Of a DNA stretch of 64,000 nt, positions 27,601 through 36,300 are shown in pieces. The notes under the pieces are model-generated. The model searched no databases. It worked only from the letters and a program-made list of their open reading frames with translations, and was not told the DNA's origin. This DNA is from Phoronis australis (lineage: Eukaryota; Phoronida; Phoronidae). The first letter of the stretch is position 1. Each line of letters opens with the position of its first letter. The DNA lies in contig NMRA01000140.1 in assembly GCA_002633005.1 (NCBI GenBank), forward strand, positions 546,367 to 610,366. The letters run 5' to 3'. The position numbers were made by a program, and so were the translations under genes.

Positions 27601-28303
27601 GTTATTGGAGACACAACAGCGAAGTCTGCAGGACACCAAAAGGACGTGCAGATAGGGATGATGGCATAATGCACCCACAATGCACCTGTGGACAGATAAA
27701 TGAGTGCGCATTCCACTCAGTTCGGGGTTAACCTTTATTGCAAACTGCAACATAATACGCAGTGTTTCAGATGATGTTTACGTTTCATCTTCCCTTCACA
27801 GTAATTTCAAACTCTAATAAGCTGTGAGCGGAAATTGTGCCCGAGCATTTGCTGATTTCAATTTCTGCACTTTTTATAGTTCAATTAAAAAAACGGGGTA
27901 CCAGCATCTTATTAATTAACCTGTAAACCTTGTGAAGTGAGTTCAGGGCCTCAGCAAAATTAGTGCATAAAAAGTGTTAACTCTTGAGGATTAACATCAA
28001 TGTTGCCGCCAGGACAACTCCATTAATTGTGCCCGCCATGAGTGCATATGTCTGAACTATATAATGCACATTTAATTACGAAGTGGACAACTGCATGCAC
28101 GGACGATATCACCACCAGGGCTTGAACCTCACACATATGACATGGAATGTCACAATTAAAACACAGACTAAGAGTTGAATTCTCACCAGCTCATCTCCTT
28201 GAATAAATCTGTACTTCTCATCAGCTCTCATAGATCCATAGTCTTCCATCGCCATGCCTGTGTCTCCATTTAAAGTATTGCGTTCGTATCCATAAGTGGC
28301 CAT
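559..28303 (-). CDS. ANO7: Anoctamin-7-like (TMEM16 family) gene, 5' part, 14 exons
   Basis: Anoctamins are dimeric multi-pass membrane proteins acting as calcium-activated chloride channels or lipid scramblases; the exact activity of ANO7 is less settled. Coding exons on the minus strand: 28187-28303, 18629-19117, 17838-17931, 16717-16886, 12622-12729, 9917-10053, 8732-8900, 8324-8580, 5268-5434, 4488-4570, 3903-4040, 2883-3078, 1701-1812, 559-613. All internal junctions are GT/AG and all phases agree, giving 2292 nt or 764 residues. Residues 1 to about 200 are a cytosolic tail, then comes the dimerisation domain, then the first five membrane segments. The assignment to ANO7 rests on blocks such as [26 protein letters not shown] and [11 protein letters not shown], recalled from vertebrate ANO7. 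The segments that carry the calcium-binding acidic residues (TM6-8) are off the window. Exons 7-9 are duplicated, probably by misassembly. Confidence 0.88.
1701..1812 (-). CDS. ANO7: ANO7-like exon 13, TM5
   Basis: 112 bases coding [17 protein letters not shown] then the TM5 segment with [18 protein letters not shown]. This block is among the best conserved in anoctamins. GTAAGT donor, with a Lys codon split to exon 14. Confidence 0.93.
2081..2450 (-). mobile_element. piggyBac-like MITE, copy 1 (TTAA target)
   Basis: Starts TTAAAGGGACACTAAGCCC and ends GGTTTGGTATCCTTTTAA, so the ends are inverted repeats flanked by TTAA, the target of piggyBac elements. No ORF, so non-autonomous. Internal blocks match the reverse complement of 18227-18560 (for example the GGAGTTTTCAAATTTTCC segment). 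Confidence 0.7.
2883..3078 (-). CDS. ANO7: ANO7-like exon 12, TM3 and TM4
   Basis: 196 bases with two hydrophobic stretches, [20 protein letters not shown] (TM3) and [20 protein letters not shown] (TM4), then [17 protein letters not shown] acceptor and GTACGT donor in phase 1. Confidence 0.9.
3903..4040 (-). CDS. ANO7: ANO7-like exon 11, intracellular loop
   Basis: Forty-six codons starting [12 protein letters not shown], with NPITG...EPHFP and ...RILSGM. This loop has its closest remembered match in ANO7 (ERPRPQF...NPITG...EPYFP), which is the main reason for that name. Confidence 0.92.
4160..4380. repeat. Dispersed short repeat with AAATTTCATGA core
   Basis: Shares the core AAATTTCATGA followed by a CATC..TCA..GG stretch and GGAGATA with similar segments near 12805-12965 and 26800-27250. 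Probably an old short interspersed family; boundaries not visible. Confidence 0.35.
4488..4570 (-). CDS. ANO7: ANO7-like exon 10
   Basis: 83 bases that finish TM2 and give the [19 protein letters not shown] block, ending in an acidic EEEE run. The same architecture is seen in vertebrate ANO7 (EYWKRK...WDC.D). TTTTAG acceptor, GTAACT donor. Confidence 0.92.
5268..5434 (-). CDS. ANO7: ANO7-like exon 9, cysteine block and start of TM2
   Basis: 167 bases. It carries the [13 protein letters not shown] extracellular cysteine motif and the start of TM2 ([17 protein letters not shown]). Phase-2 acceptor joins exon 8 and the phase-1 GTAAGA donor joins exon 10. Only this copy has its donor; the other copy is cut at the single-N join. 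Confidence 0.92.
6511..6767 (-). CDS. Second copy of ANO7-like exon 8
   Basis: Same exon as 8324-8580 and the same protein from the visible block onwards. Intron flanks differ by scattered substitutions and small indels, as expected for two haplotypes. Confidence 0.8.
6919..7087 (-). CDS. Second copy of ANO7-like exon 7
   Basis: Same 169-base exon as 8732-8900, with the same splice sites. It is part of the direct duplication ending at N 7098. If read literally, an mRNA would carry exons 7-8 twice around a truncated exon 9, which makes no sense for an anoctamin. Probably the other allele. Confidence 0.8.
7099..7231 (-). pseudogene. Truncated second copy of ANO7-like exon 9
   Basis: Keeps the acceptor at 7231 and the cysteine block, but is cut at the single N (7098) before its splice donor. 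The matching complete exon is 5268-5434. Truncation exactly at an N points to assembly, not to gene decay. Confidence 0.8.
8324..8580 (-). CDS. ANO7: ANO7-like exon 8, first membrane segment
   Basis: 257 bases. The [20 protein letters not shown] block is a hallmark of the region before TM1, followed by the hydrophobic segment [19 protein letters not shown] (TM1). TTTCAG acceptor, GTAAGT donor in phase 2. Second copy at 6511-6767. Confidence 0.92.
8732..8900 (-). CDS. ANO7: ANO7-like exon 7 (copy nearer the 5' end of the gene)
   Basis: 169 bases coding [17 protein letters not shown] and on to ...AAFPLHD. This is the linker helix region before the first membrane segment. A second near-identical copy is at 6919-7087. 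Confidence 0.87.
9084..9137. repeat. 27-bp tandem duplication
   Basis: Two back-to-back identical 27-base units beginning AAATGAATTTAATGGGCGG. Intronic, no function seen. Confidence 0.85.
9649..9891. mobile_element. hAT-like MITE with intact ends
   Basis: 243 bp with perfect 13-base terminal inverted repeats CAGGGCTTGGAAT, flanked on both sides by AATTCA. CAGGG-type ends are usual for hAT elements, though hAT normally makes 8-base target duplications. AT- and purine-rich inside, no ORF. A diverged copy is at 15928-16171. Confidence 0.72.
9917..10053 (-). CDS. ANO7: ANO7-like exon 6
   Basis: 137 bases starting [15 protein letters not shown] and ending ...[10 protein letters not shown] plus two bases. 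The last codon (Lys) is completed by the first base of exon 7. CTCCAG acceptor, GTACGT donor. It contains the NWS...P.YY block shared with ANO7. Confidence 0.87.
10624..11164. mobile_element. MITE-like element with inverted ends
   Basis: The ends GTGCTTTCCCACTGG and CCAATGGGAAAGCAC are inverted repeats, and inner blocks with CGAAACTTCGCTT also recur in inverted form. About 540 bp without an ORF. Family not recognised. Confidence 0.5.
12622..12729 (-). CDS. ANO7: ANO7-like exon 5
   Basis: Thirty-six codons in phase 0 on both sides. The [19 protein letters not shown] segment corresponds to the conserved strand and helix of the anoctamin N-terminal domain (vertebrate ANO7 has a similar WAVLCYYAEDL). 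Acceptor TTACAG, donor GTAGGG. Confidence 0.88.
12805..12965. repeat. Dispersed short repeat with AAATTTCATGA core
   Basis: Contains CTGCGAAATTTCATGACC next to GGTGGCACACATCACACAGG. Similar in word order to 4160-4380. Lies directly upstream of ANO7-like exon 5. Confidence 0.35.
14275..14475. repeat. Dispersed repeat, copy 1
   Basis: Contains TTTTCAAAACATTATCTGGT, GTGGG, then ACATGCCACCATATTGTGGC. The same order occurs at 19845-20035 (TTTCAAAACATTGTCTGGT ... AGCCATATTGTGGC). Type unknown. Confidence 0.5.
15687..15715. repeat. CT-rich microsatellite
   Basis: Run of CTCTCC/CTCTCT units in intron 4 of the ANO7-like gene (exons 4 and 5 flank it). No further signal. Confidence 0.8.
15928..16171. 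mobile_element. hAT-like MITE, diverged copy
   Basis: 244 bp in the same orientation as 9649-9891, sharing the interior (TTTTTGTGTTGTAAAATTTAACTGA). The ends are decayed (CAGGCTCGGAAT / ATTCCAATCCTG) and no target duplication is visible, so it is older. Confidence 0.65.
16717..16886 (-). CDS. ANO7: ANO7-like exon 4, dimerisation domain
   Basis: Begins with the DFVLVYEE block that marks the start of the cytosolic dimerisation domain in anoctamins. A charged Lys/Glu stretch and a helix ending ...[10 protein letters not shown] follow. CTAG acceptor, GTGAGT donor, 56 full codons. Confidence 0.88.
17113..17185 (+). tRNA. tRNA-like sequence (pseudo-tRNA or tRNA-derived SINE head)
   Basis: The acceptor stem CCCCCAA/TTGGGGG pairs over 7 bp. 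The T arm CCGGG-TTTGAAA-CCTGG pairs over 5 bp with one G-T, and a B-box-like GGTTTGAAACC is present. The D arm is near normal (TGACTCAGTGG) but the anticodon stem has two mismatches. The nominal anticodon is GGT. Unlikely to be a working tRNA, more likely the Pol III head of a SINE in ANO7-like intron 3. Confidence 0.5.
17838..17931 (-). CDS. ANO7: ANO7-like exon 3
   Basis: Ninety-four bases between a TTTCAG acceptor and a GTAAGA donor, reading [11 protein letters not shown]... and ending ...NDGKKKV plus one base. The run just before the conserved DFVLVYE block matches the start of the anoctamin dimerisation domain. Confidence 0.8.
18227..18560 (+). mobile_element. piggyBac-like MITE, copy 2 (TTAA target)
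   Basis: Ends TTAAAAGGATACCAAACC and GGTTTAGTATCCCGTTAA are inverted repeats bounded by TTAA. Lies in intron 2 of the ANO7-like gene, opposite in orientation to copy 1 at 2081-2450. No coding capacity. Confidence 0.72.
18629..19117 (-). CDS. ANO7: ANO7-like exon 2, cytosolic N-terminal tail
   Basis: 163 codons, rich in Ser, Arg, Gly, Gln and Tyr, low complexity and probably disordered. An AG acceptor sits directly before an ATG at 19117, so this exon is either internal or, with an alternative promoter, the first coding exon. The donor after Val is GTAATG, which is not an optimal site. Position fits the variable cytosolic tail of anoctamins. Confidence 0.75.
19845..20035. repeat. Dispersed repeat, copy 2
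   Basis: Same orientation as 14275-14475, with shared blocks CAAAACATTGTCTGGTAGTGG and CATATTGTGGC. No terminal repeats seen. Confidence 0.5.
26800..27250. repeat. Dispersed short repeats with AAATTTCACGA core
   Basis: Two adjacent segments with the same word order as 4160-4380 (a gene-free GGCACC... box, CAAATTTCACGACGATC, then CAAGGAATTTGG). No ORF of note. Sits in intron 1 of the ANO7-like gene. Confidence 0.3.
28187..28303 (-). CDS. ANO7: ANO7-like exon 1 (start codon exon)
   Basis: Thirty-nine codons from ATG at 28303 (MATYGYERN...) to a GTGAGA donor after Leu-39. An in-frame TAG lies ten codons upstream of the ATG, which supports the start. The exon ends in phase 0 and the next exon begins in phase 0. 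The link across a 9-kb intron is inferred from phase and strand only. The alternative is a start at the ATG of exon 2. Confidence 0.6.
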
Positions 28304-30432
28304 AGTCCCTCTGACAGTAACTGTCACTGGCTACTTCATGCTATAAGCACAGCTAAAATGAGGGTACAATCATCATTCTAAAGCCATCAATTATTAACAA
28401 CCCACAGCCAGGATGTGCAATTTTAGCAAGGTTACTGAATCTCAAGAGACACGCTATTAAAGTTTGATGGGAATTCAGCTTGCCACTAGAAAGAGGGAAA
28501 TGGTCACATGCACACAGCTTAGGTCACACACATCTCATGATGGGTTAGACAATCCACAGTCCTAACTCTTGAAAGCCCCAAACCCCAACTGTCTGGCACT
28601 TATGCCTCTGGTGTTATTACATCATACTTCAGAGCTTACAATAAACCACACATAAGCAATCCCCTCCTATGGCCATTCATGAGGACTTGTCAAGCAAAAC
28701 AAGGGTAACCCACTCACTCAGAGAGTATAATAGACAAAGTTCACCACACTGACTCAGTTGTGTAATGACAAACTACAGAGGTGCTACATGTGTTGAAAAA
28801 GACTATGTAACCTCTGACTGACACAATTCTATTGTGAAAGCACAAACATTGCAGGATGTTTTTCAGCAAGAAAAAGTGACAAAAGTGTGACTTTGATTGT
28901 TCAGTGTAAATTGTAATGGAAATTAAGACATAATTGATTTACTGACTGGTGATTTTCTTTCCACTTCATTAGTTTATAGGTATCTGAACATACAATGATT
29001 AGGCAGTGAAAACATGTGTAGACTTTCAGAATGTTTTGGAAGGGGAGGGGTGTGTGTGGAGGGGTAATGGGCTGACCTGTTGTTGTACCTCAGCCTTGGT
29101 AAGGGACAGTAAATCGCTCAAATAAAACGTGGATCATATAGTGAGGGACTTTACATTCCTAACATCACCAGTTGTACTTTAAGACACCTCACCACGCTCT
29201 TACACAGATAAGCTGAAGTCTACAAATCCACTTAAAAGTCACTTATGAGGAGGGTACAGAGCATCAAAGGATTTAACCTGTTTACACACCTGAAAAATAG
29301 CTTACCTGTTGCTGTTACCGACGGTGATATGCAGACGTCCAAGTGCAACAAATGTAAATGACATCTGCTGGTTAGCAGTTTCATATCAACCTTGGCTGAA
29401 TCAATAAATTGCAGCATTGAGCTGCCGCGTCGTTTTTCTAAAATACTGTAATTCCCTGGCTCCCAGCAGAAAATTATTTTCTTCTTGCGCAATTGAATTA
29501 CCTATTGATTTTTGTCTCTCACTGAATAGTCAAAGATGCGAAATGTAATACACAACATATGCTTGAACGGCATGGATAGGCTTGTACAGTACTATAACAC
29601 AGCAAATTGCAAGCTATTGATTTTAACAAGTTGCATCTCATTAGAATACAAAATGTTTCTATGCTCTGAATCGAATACAAGTCTGTTTACACAAGAAATT
29701 TTGAAATGTTATGGTATTCTCTGAAATGTTATGGTATCCTCTGAAAAAGTCAACAGCCTATTGACCTTGATAAATGGCAAGTTTTCAATAGCAAGCAAAA
29801 CTAGTGTCTAAAACTTGTACTGACATTTTCAATTGGTTATTTTGGATGTCATTAAGTTAATAAAAAATTGCAAAGAAGAATTCTTTGTGTTTTAATAACA
29901 TGTTTCTTCTGAGTGAAGTACAAAATAATGTTTAATTAAATCGATGGACACAAAATTGGAATTTCACTGAAAAAGAATTCTCCCGACGCAGCACATTTGC
30001 CTTGGGTTCTGTTTCATAAAAGTGACTAAAGAAAGAAATTTGTTCTTTCGCTGCCCATTTTATAATTGACCTATCGCAACTCCATCCCCCTGCGAAAAGT
30101 CGACTAACAATAATTTTTACCAGACAATGTTTTGTTTGTTGGGTAAAATGGCGGCTTGGAAACGAAGGTTTGCTAAGAATGCTGCGTTCTAATTGGTCAG
30201 TTAAGCTGACTCAAAATAGGTTAATTGCTGAGTAAATGTTAAACCAAGTAATTATGACCATACCACAATCTAGAAAAAACTTAGCGATTATCTCGGAACC
30301 TCACGGTTAGGTGTATAATCTCAGAGACTTTGCACCTTAGCTCACAAGTGAGACTTAGTTATTATTTTTTAGAAATTTTATTTTTTCGAAATAGTTGTGC
30401 AGAGCATAAGACCAAATTTCCGTCTTTTCAGT

Positions 30433-30605
30433 CTTACCGTAATCGTTCGGGTTAACGCCCATGTTCGGTTAACCGCCCATCCCCTACTTCAGGTGGATTT
30501 TCGATTTCAAGTTAACCGCCCACTGCTCGGTTAACCGCCCTCCCCCGATTTTTTGAATTCGCCAATTTAACCGCCCAGGGCGTTAACCCGAACGATTACG
30601 GTAAG
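30433..30605. mobile_element. 173-bp MITE with perfect 28-bp inverted ends
   Basis: The left end (30433-30460) is the exact inverse of the right end (30578-30605); both begin CTTACCGTAATCGTTCGG. The interior carries several copies of TTAACCGCCC, which also occurs inside the ends. GC-rich against the AT-rich surroundings. No ORF and no clear target duplication. Confidence 0.8.
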
Positions 30606-32659
30606 TATATGGTGAAACATACAACTGGCATTGATGGCTGCCCGACTCCCACGGAAATTGTGCCGTCCTCTTTTGTTGATGTTTGCTAGACAACAACTCC
30701 AAGGACCTCTACTATGTGTCACATATGATATTGTCATTTTATAACATTTTGAATCACCAAATAAATGGGTGCGCTGACTAGTACTGAGAAAAAATCTTCA
30801 ATTTGAGACATTAATTGCTAGAAATTGATTTTTTTATTTGTAAAAAGTTTATACCCCATTGTCGCAAATGATCATCAAAGTCAGTTGTGTCACGCAATCT
30901 CTGCTAACAATTAAGAACACCTTTAAACCTCATTTTTATCCATAAATCAGACCATAAAAAGTCTACCTGATACCTGTATTGTGTTGTATACTGAAGAATT
31001 TCCCCATAATTACAATGCATTATGGGAAGAAGCGTATAATACAGTACCAACATGACTACAGGGGCAACTTGAACACAACATAAAAACAGGAAGTACTGTC
31101 AAATCCATGTCGTACTTTTCAATTTCCATACCATTAAGTCACCATCAAACATTATTGTGAAACAGTTTGGACTCTTACAAAAATGGCAAAAGCCCTACGG
31201 CAGTCCTGGCAATTACCTGTGTCTGAAATCGGTGAGACGTTACCCTCACATTTCACTGAAACAGTGTTACAAAACAAGTTGCCAAGTGCACTGAAATGGA
31301 TCTATTCTCTGAAAAGATCAATAACAATTTTAGTCAACCAAAGTACTGAAAGAATTCGTTAATATAATCTTAGCACAATTTCGTAAAAATGATACTTTTT
31401 AAAGGATTCCAGGAACTTCACAAACCATATAATTCAAATGTGAACCGCCGTGACATCTCGTCAATATGCAATGGCAACGGTTTGTGATAAAAATATTCAC
31501 AGTCTCTTGATTTACACAAAAGAATAACACGCAATTTTTACAAGTGAACAAGTTTCAGTGGAAGTCAGTCAACTGGTAAACTAATTTCACGTCTCTACCT
31601 TACTGGGAAACTGCTCATGCTCCAACAAGTTTGTTGTGTATTTCTTGTCCCTTTGGCCTACTATTTTGTAGTGTGACCCTTTATTCAGTACCCTTCATAT
31701 TCAACCACTGTTGCTCCTCACAGCAGTTTTCATTTGTTTCCTATTAGGGCATATAGAACAAAGAAGGGCTCTTTGGAGATGTCTTTGTAATGAAATAAAG
31801 GAGTAGATGCCTTTTGGAGTGACAACCAGACACCTTACAAAAGACTCATTTGTGAAAATTCAAAAAAGAAAATAAAACCACCACAAGTTGCAAAAATGGT
31901 CCATTTTGGGTATTTTCTATCCCAAAGAAAACTCCTTTGCAGTGAATTAAATTGGAAAAGGTTCCTTTTAGTGAGGAATTAGACCTTGAAAACCCCCACC
32001 TGAGCAGTACACTAATGCCTGTAGGCGCACCTTGTGTCTTGAGTACTCATGGCCTTATTGTGCACTCTGCTGTCTGTCAACAGGACTGAGTTATTACAAA
32101 TCACTAAGGGAAAAACATGTCTGCCACCCACTGGAGACAGCTATAACCCGAAACAACTTGAACACAGGCACCATTTTGTTGATATAACTTCAGAAAAAAT
32201 GGTGGTGGAACTGATCAAATGGAAATATCAACAATCTGAACAAAGTCGCCATTTTGCAGAGATGTAACTTGTGCAAAAAATGTGGAGGAAGTGTCCACAT
32301 GGATTAAGAGACTATAGAACTGCAAGGGGTCAAAAAATTTCAGCTGTCACTATGCAAAGTGGCTGGGATGTTATGGATTTCAGGGAATATAAACAGGGCA
32401 TATTATTATGGGTGACTAGAGTAAGCTAATCCACCAAAAGGGCGAAAAAGTGAGTACAAATGCCTCCATTCATTAATATTAATTCATTATTAAAAACCTT
32501 GATGATATAGAATCTTATGTGTAGATGTCTGTACTCATGTGATAGCATTTTATATAAATAAGTGATTGCTTATTTTTTATGGAGATCGGTGAATTTTCTA
32601 CAAGCAATTTTTTGTGCAAAAAAGCGGAAAAAATTCCATTCCACATTTTCTATTCAGAA

Positions 32660-32866
32660 ATTAAAATCTCGGCAAGACCAAAACAACAACTAAAAAATCA
32701 AAATTTATCACGCAAGGATGAATAATTTATCACGTCAAGACCAAAATTTAACACATCACTGACGTCAAGACCTAAAATCTATCGCACCACGACTGAAAAT
32801 TTATAAGCCAGAACAGTCTAAATTTATCACGCAAGGAAAGAAAATTTTCAAGCCAGGAGACCACAT
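32660..32866. repeat. Degenerate minisatellite
   Basis: Roughly six imperfect units of about 30 bp built on AAATTTATCACGCAAGGA and CAAGACCAAAA. Units differ by several bases each. Confidence 0.55.
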
Positions 32867-33406
32867 GACCTTCCATGATGATAGTCTGCTGTGTCTCTAC
32901 AACACTCACATGTATTCAAGTCTAATGTGTCCAAAATGCCAAGTGTACATTCAGTTAATTGACTTATGTCATTAGCAGGAAAGAGACAAGAAATTATTAA
33001 TAAAACCTCATTGTCACCACTATATGGCTGTAGTCAGCAAGACATTGTTGAACACAACAAATCCCTCAGGAGGGGTCAATGCTTGTGGATGTTCATGTGC
33101 CGTGGTTTCCTGGCATGAAAATTTTCTGGCGTCGTGAATTTCGGTCCGATGTATTAAATTTTCAATCTTGGTGAGATTTCATGAAAAATTGTGACTTTCC
33201 ATGGATTAAACTTTCCATGATTTTGTGCACCAAGCATGCAAATCCTGTTTTTATTCTAATAGTTGCAAAATGTGTCTGGCATTTTGTTTTAAAGCCTATT
33301 AGCCCAAAGGCTTGGCTGTCATAAATGGCTTTTTTCAAGGATTATTGATGTGTTCATTTTCAACAGTGGAGATCTCGAACAAACCGCGAAGGAAACTGCA
33401 GACACA

Positions 33407-33450
33407 GTTTTGTATGAAATTGAATAAAAAGCAGAAGTTTCATACAAAAA
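33407..33450. repeat. Short inverted repeat
   Basis: TTTTGTATGAAA and TTTCATACAAAA form a perfect 12-bp stem with a short loop. GATCTC-containing flanks add a weaker outer pairing. Confidence 0.55.
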
Positions 33451-35629
33451 ACTTGTTTGTACAGATCGTGTCGATCTCCTTGAAAAATCAATATTGTTAA
33501 GAAAAACACAATTACGTTTTTACAGACACCTGAGTATTAGTTTCGTAAACATGATGATACTGTGATGACCAAGGATTTTCAAAATACAGTTTTGTGCAGT
33601 TTGATCCTTGGCAACAATGGTAATCGATTTCTTTGACAACTGTAAGAAACCTAACATGAATATGGCAATCATTCACTAATATATCCCGCACACCTCATTT
33701 CGCATGTCCAAAATTATTTGAAAATAATAACCTGTTGTCCAGACTTATTTTGCATGAGGCAACTTGGTGGAAATTTCTTGCCTCAACTACTTCGCAGGGT
33801 CAGTTTTGCACTTCAGGGTGTCCAACCCAAAGTCTGCGGTGTTCGTCAATTCTAGTAATATACACCTCTTTAACCGTGTTGACCAGGCCTGAAAATCACA
33901 TATTTACCATTTAATTCACCCATTTGAATAGCAGATACCTCAAGCTAATGCAAATATGAGTAGAAAGGACACCTGGTGTCATATACTTAAAAATGTATTA
34001 GCATGCTCCTAACTAATGCTAATGTATAGCAGGAACTAGACGATGGAACATCATCTATGCTAAACAAAGTACAGTTGTATTCATTGACAACTAGTAAACG
34101 GAAAAACAAAAAAAATCTGCAAATAAGAGACCTTTGCACTAATGACGAAACTTGAGAGCTCACATAACTTGTTATTTCCCAACACCAGGTCAGGATACTT
34201 ACTAGACAGGGTTGATTGATTTACGGCAGCTAGATTTTCCACATAAACTTGTTCTTAAAAACATTTGGCAATTTTCAATCTACTTCATATTCACATCCTC
34301 GCTATATGTCGAGTTTCTAATTAATTTGACCAAGCAGTCACAGATAAGGAATTAGCGAGAGACTTCCACTTTAAAAGGGTGTTTCACCAGAGATGGGGTA
34401 AAGTACTCTTATATGAGATAAAGTAATCTAACGACATTTTAATTGGGTCGCTTTGGCAACACATACGGCAAATTTCCTTTAATTCCCACAGGGGAGTTGG
34501 CGATGCTTGATTTCGCACACCCCTCAACTACAAAGTATGTAATATTCAGATTTAATTTGGCACACTCTGACTGACACGAAAACATTAATTTATGTTGTGC
34601 TAAATAAGTCGAAAGTTACTGTATGATCACTTTGGGCACTTAATTTTGTCCGAAATTGATAACAGGCTTAGCATATTCAGAAAGACCATGCGAGCCAAAA
34701 ATGAATCACAATTCTCAAAATGTATTTTTTGTAAATTATGCCAAAATAAAGTTAAAGAGGTGAAGATTTACTATAGGTCACATAATCATTAACACATGGG
34801 TTTAAGATGAAGGACACAGCAGGACTGAATTACATTAAACTTCAAAATTTATTGTTACAACATGATGTTGCCAAAAATGTCATTCAACAACACCAATGAA
34901 TATGACCTACAATTGGCTGAGGTCACAGAAGTCATGCATGCTAAAACTTTGAAGCATTGGAACAAGCTATAGTCTATAGACAGTGGGCCCACAGAACTCC
35001 CGAGTCATAGCCAACTGCTACAGCACAGGACAAACGTAATCAGACAATACTGCTTCCCCACCATGGCCATGAATTCTTTGAACAGCAAAAATGAACAGTT
35101 ATGACTATTATGGCTATGAAAATTTTAATTAAAGAATGCCATAGACCCCATGTTAGCTGTCGTGTTCATAGTATTTCCCCTTCATTTGCTACTCTGACGG
35201 TCAATTCTGCTTCTGCCCAGCTGCCATGACACGAAATTCTGGATGAATTTACAGAGTACTTTTGACATGTCCTGTAGATGGCACTGTTAGTGTAGCATCA
35301 TATTTCCATCATGACACTCAGTCACATATTTCCTCAGTATCCACCCACTCTTATATGATCCAATGGTCTACCTGCATAGTTAGACATATGCTTTTGTAAA
35401 GCTGCCCGTGCCCATAACCAGAATTGGGTTCATGCAACATGCTTGAGGAAAAATCAACAATCGAGATGCCAGTGAAACTTTAACTTGGGTTGTCCAGAAT
35501 GGTAGAACTTGACTGACAATAACTATTTGAATGAAAAGTAGAAAAATGGACAGTCAGAAAACAATCCCTAATACAAGGGACGACACCAAGTGCCTATAAG
35601 TAAAGCTTAGCAATATGCTTCTATTAGGC

Positions 35630-35642
35630 TGGGGGGGGGGGA
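35630..35642. repeat. Poly-G tract
   Basis: Run of about eleven G. A similar poly-G run occurs at about 40516-40527 and in its duplicate near 43332. Confidence 0.8.
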
Positions 35643-35902
35643 CATAGCTCAAGTCTTGTCATTTGGTGACCATTTTAGGGAGGCAACTTCATTTTTCCTG
35701 TGTAGACAGATATATCTTCGAGCATTTGGTATTAAAAAAATCCCCGCATTTTAAGTTGCGCATTTGTTGTAAATAGCAGTTATTTATAGTCTCATCAGTA
35801 ACACAGAATTATTTAACAAGATTTGATGCTGTAAACTGCTTCTTTAGCCAATCACAAACTCAGAAATTGAGAAAGTGGACAAGATCATAATCATTAACAT
35901 GC

Positions 35903-35962
35903 GATAGTGGTATATTTTATATACATTAATAATTTCTAAAATATATAAATTATACCACTATC
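35903..35962. repeat. 60-bp palindrome
   Basis: GATAGTGGTATA at 35903-35914 and its exact inverse at 35951-35962, with an AT-rich, partly self-complementary middle. Could be a minimal transposon remnant. Confidence 0.7.
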
Positions 35963-36102
35963 ACAAACATACTGATGATAAAATGAAACTTGTACAAGGC
36001 GGAAATCTTTAATCACATTTATTTTTTGGTCAAAACATGAGCACGAACTTTAAAATTAGCGCGTAAGTAAACGAAGACATATTGACCAGATGTTTCGGTT
36101 TA

Positions 36103-36300
36103 TTCGCTATAAACCATTTTCAAGGGAGAAGTTCACATTATGCGGAACGCTATCTCAATAGAAACATTGCTTCATTTGAGCTCCGTTTCGATTTCTGATC
36201 TCTCTCATTTTGACGTGTACCTTAGTGTATAGTCTGTTCTACACCTGTGTAGCCTGATTGAATAAAGTGAACTTTTGCCTTGAGAACGGTTTATAGAGAA
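36103..36300. repeat. Inverted-repeat element with 34-bp arms
   Basis: The left arm with CTATAAACCATTTTCAAGG and AAGTTCAC is the near-exact inverse of the right arm GTGAACTTTTGCCTTGAGAAC..TTATAG. About 200 bp in total, no ORF. Family unknown. Confidence 0.6.

Larger units (their letters stand above)
19118..28186. other. Gene-free interval (inferred intron 1 of ANO7-like gene)
   Basis: Nine kilobases of AT-rich sequence. No exon with plausible splice sites was found on either strand. Short repeats of the AAATTTCATGA type and small homopolymer tracts are scattered through it. Confidence 0.6.

Noticed and set aside
28105-28135. GGTTCAAGCCC B-box-like sequence on the minus strand
   Set aside because: No matching A box or stems nearby, so not called as a tRNA or SINE.
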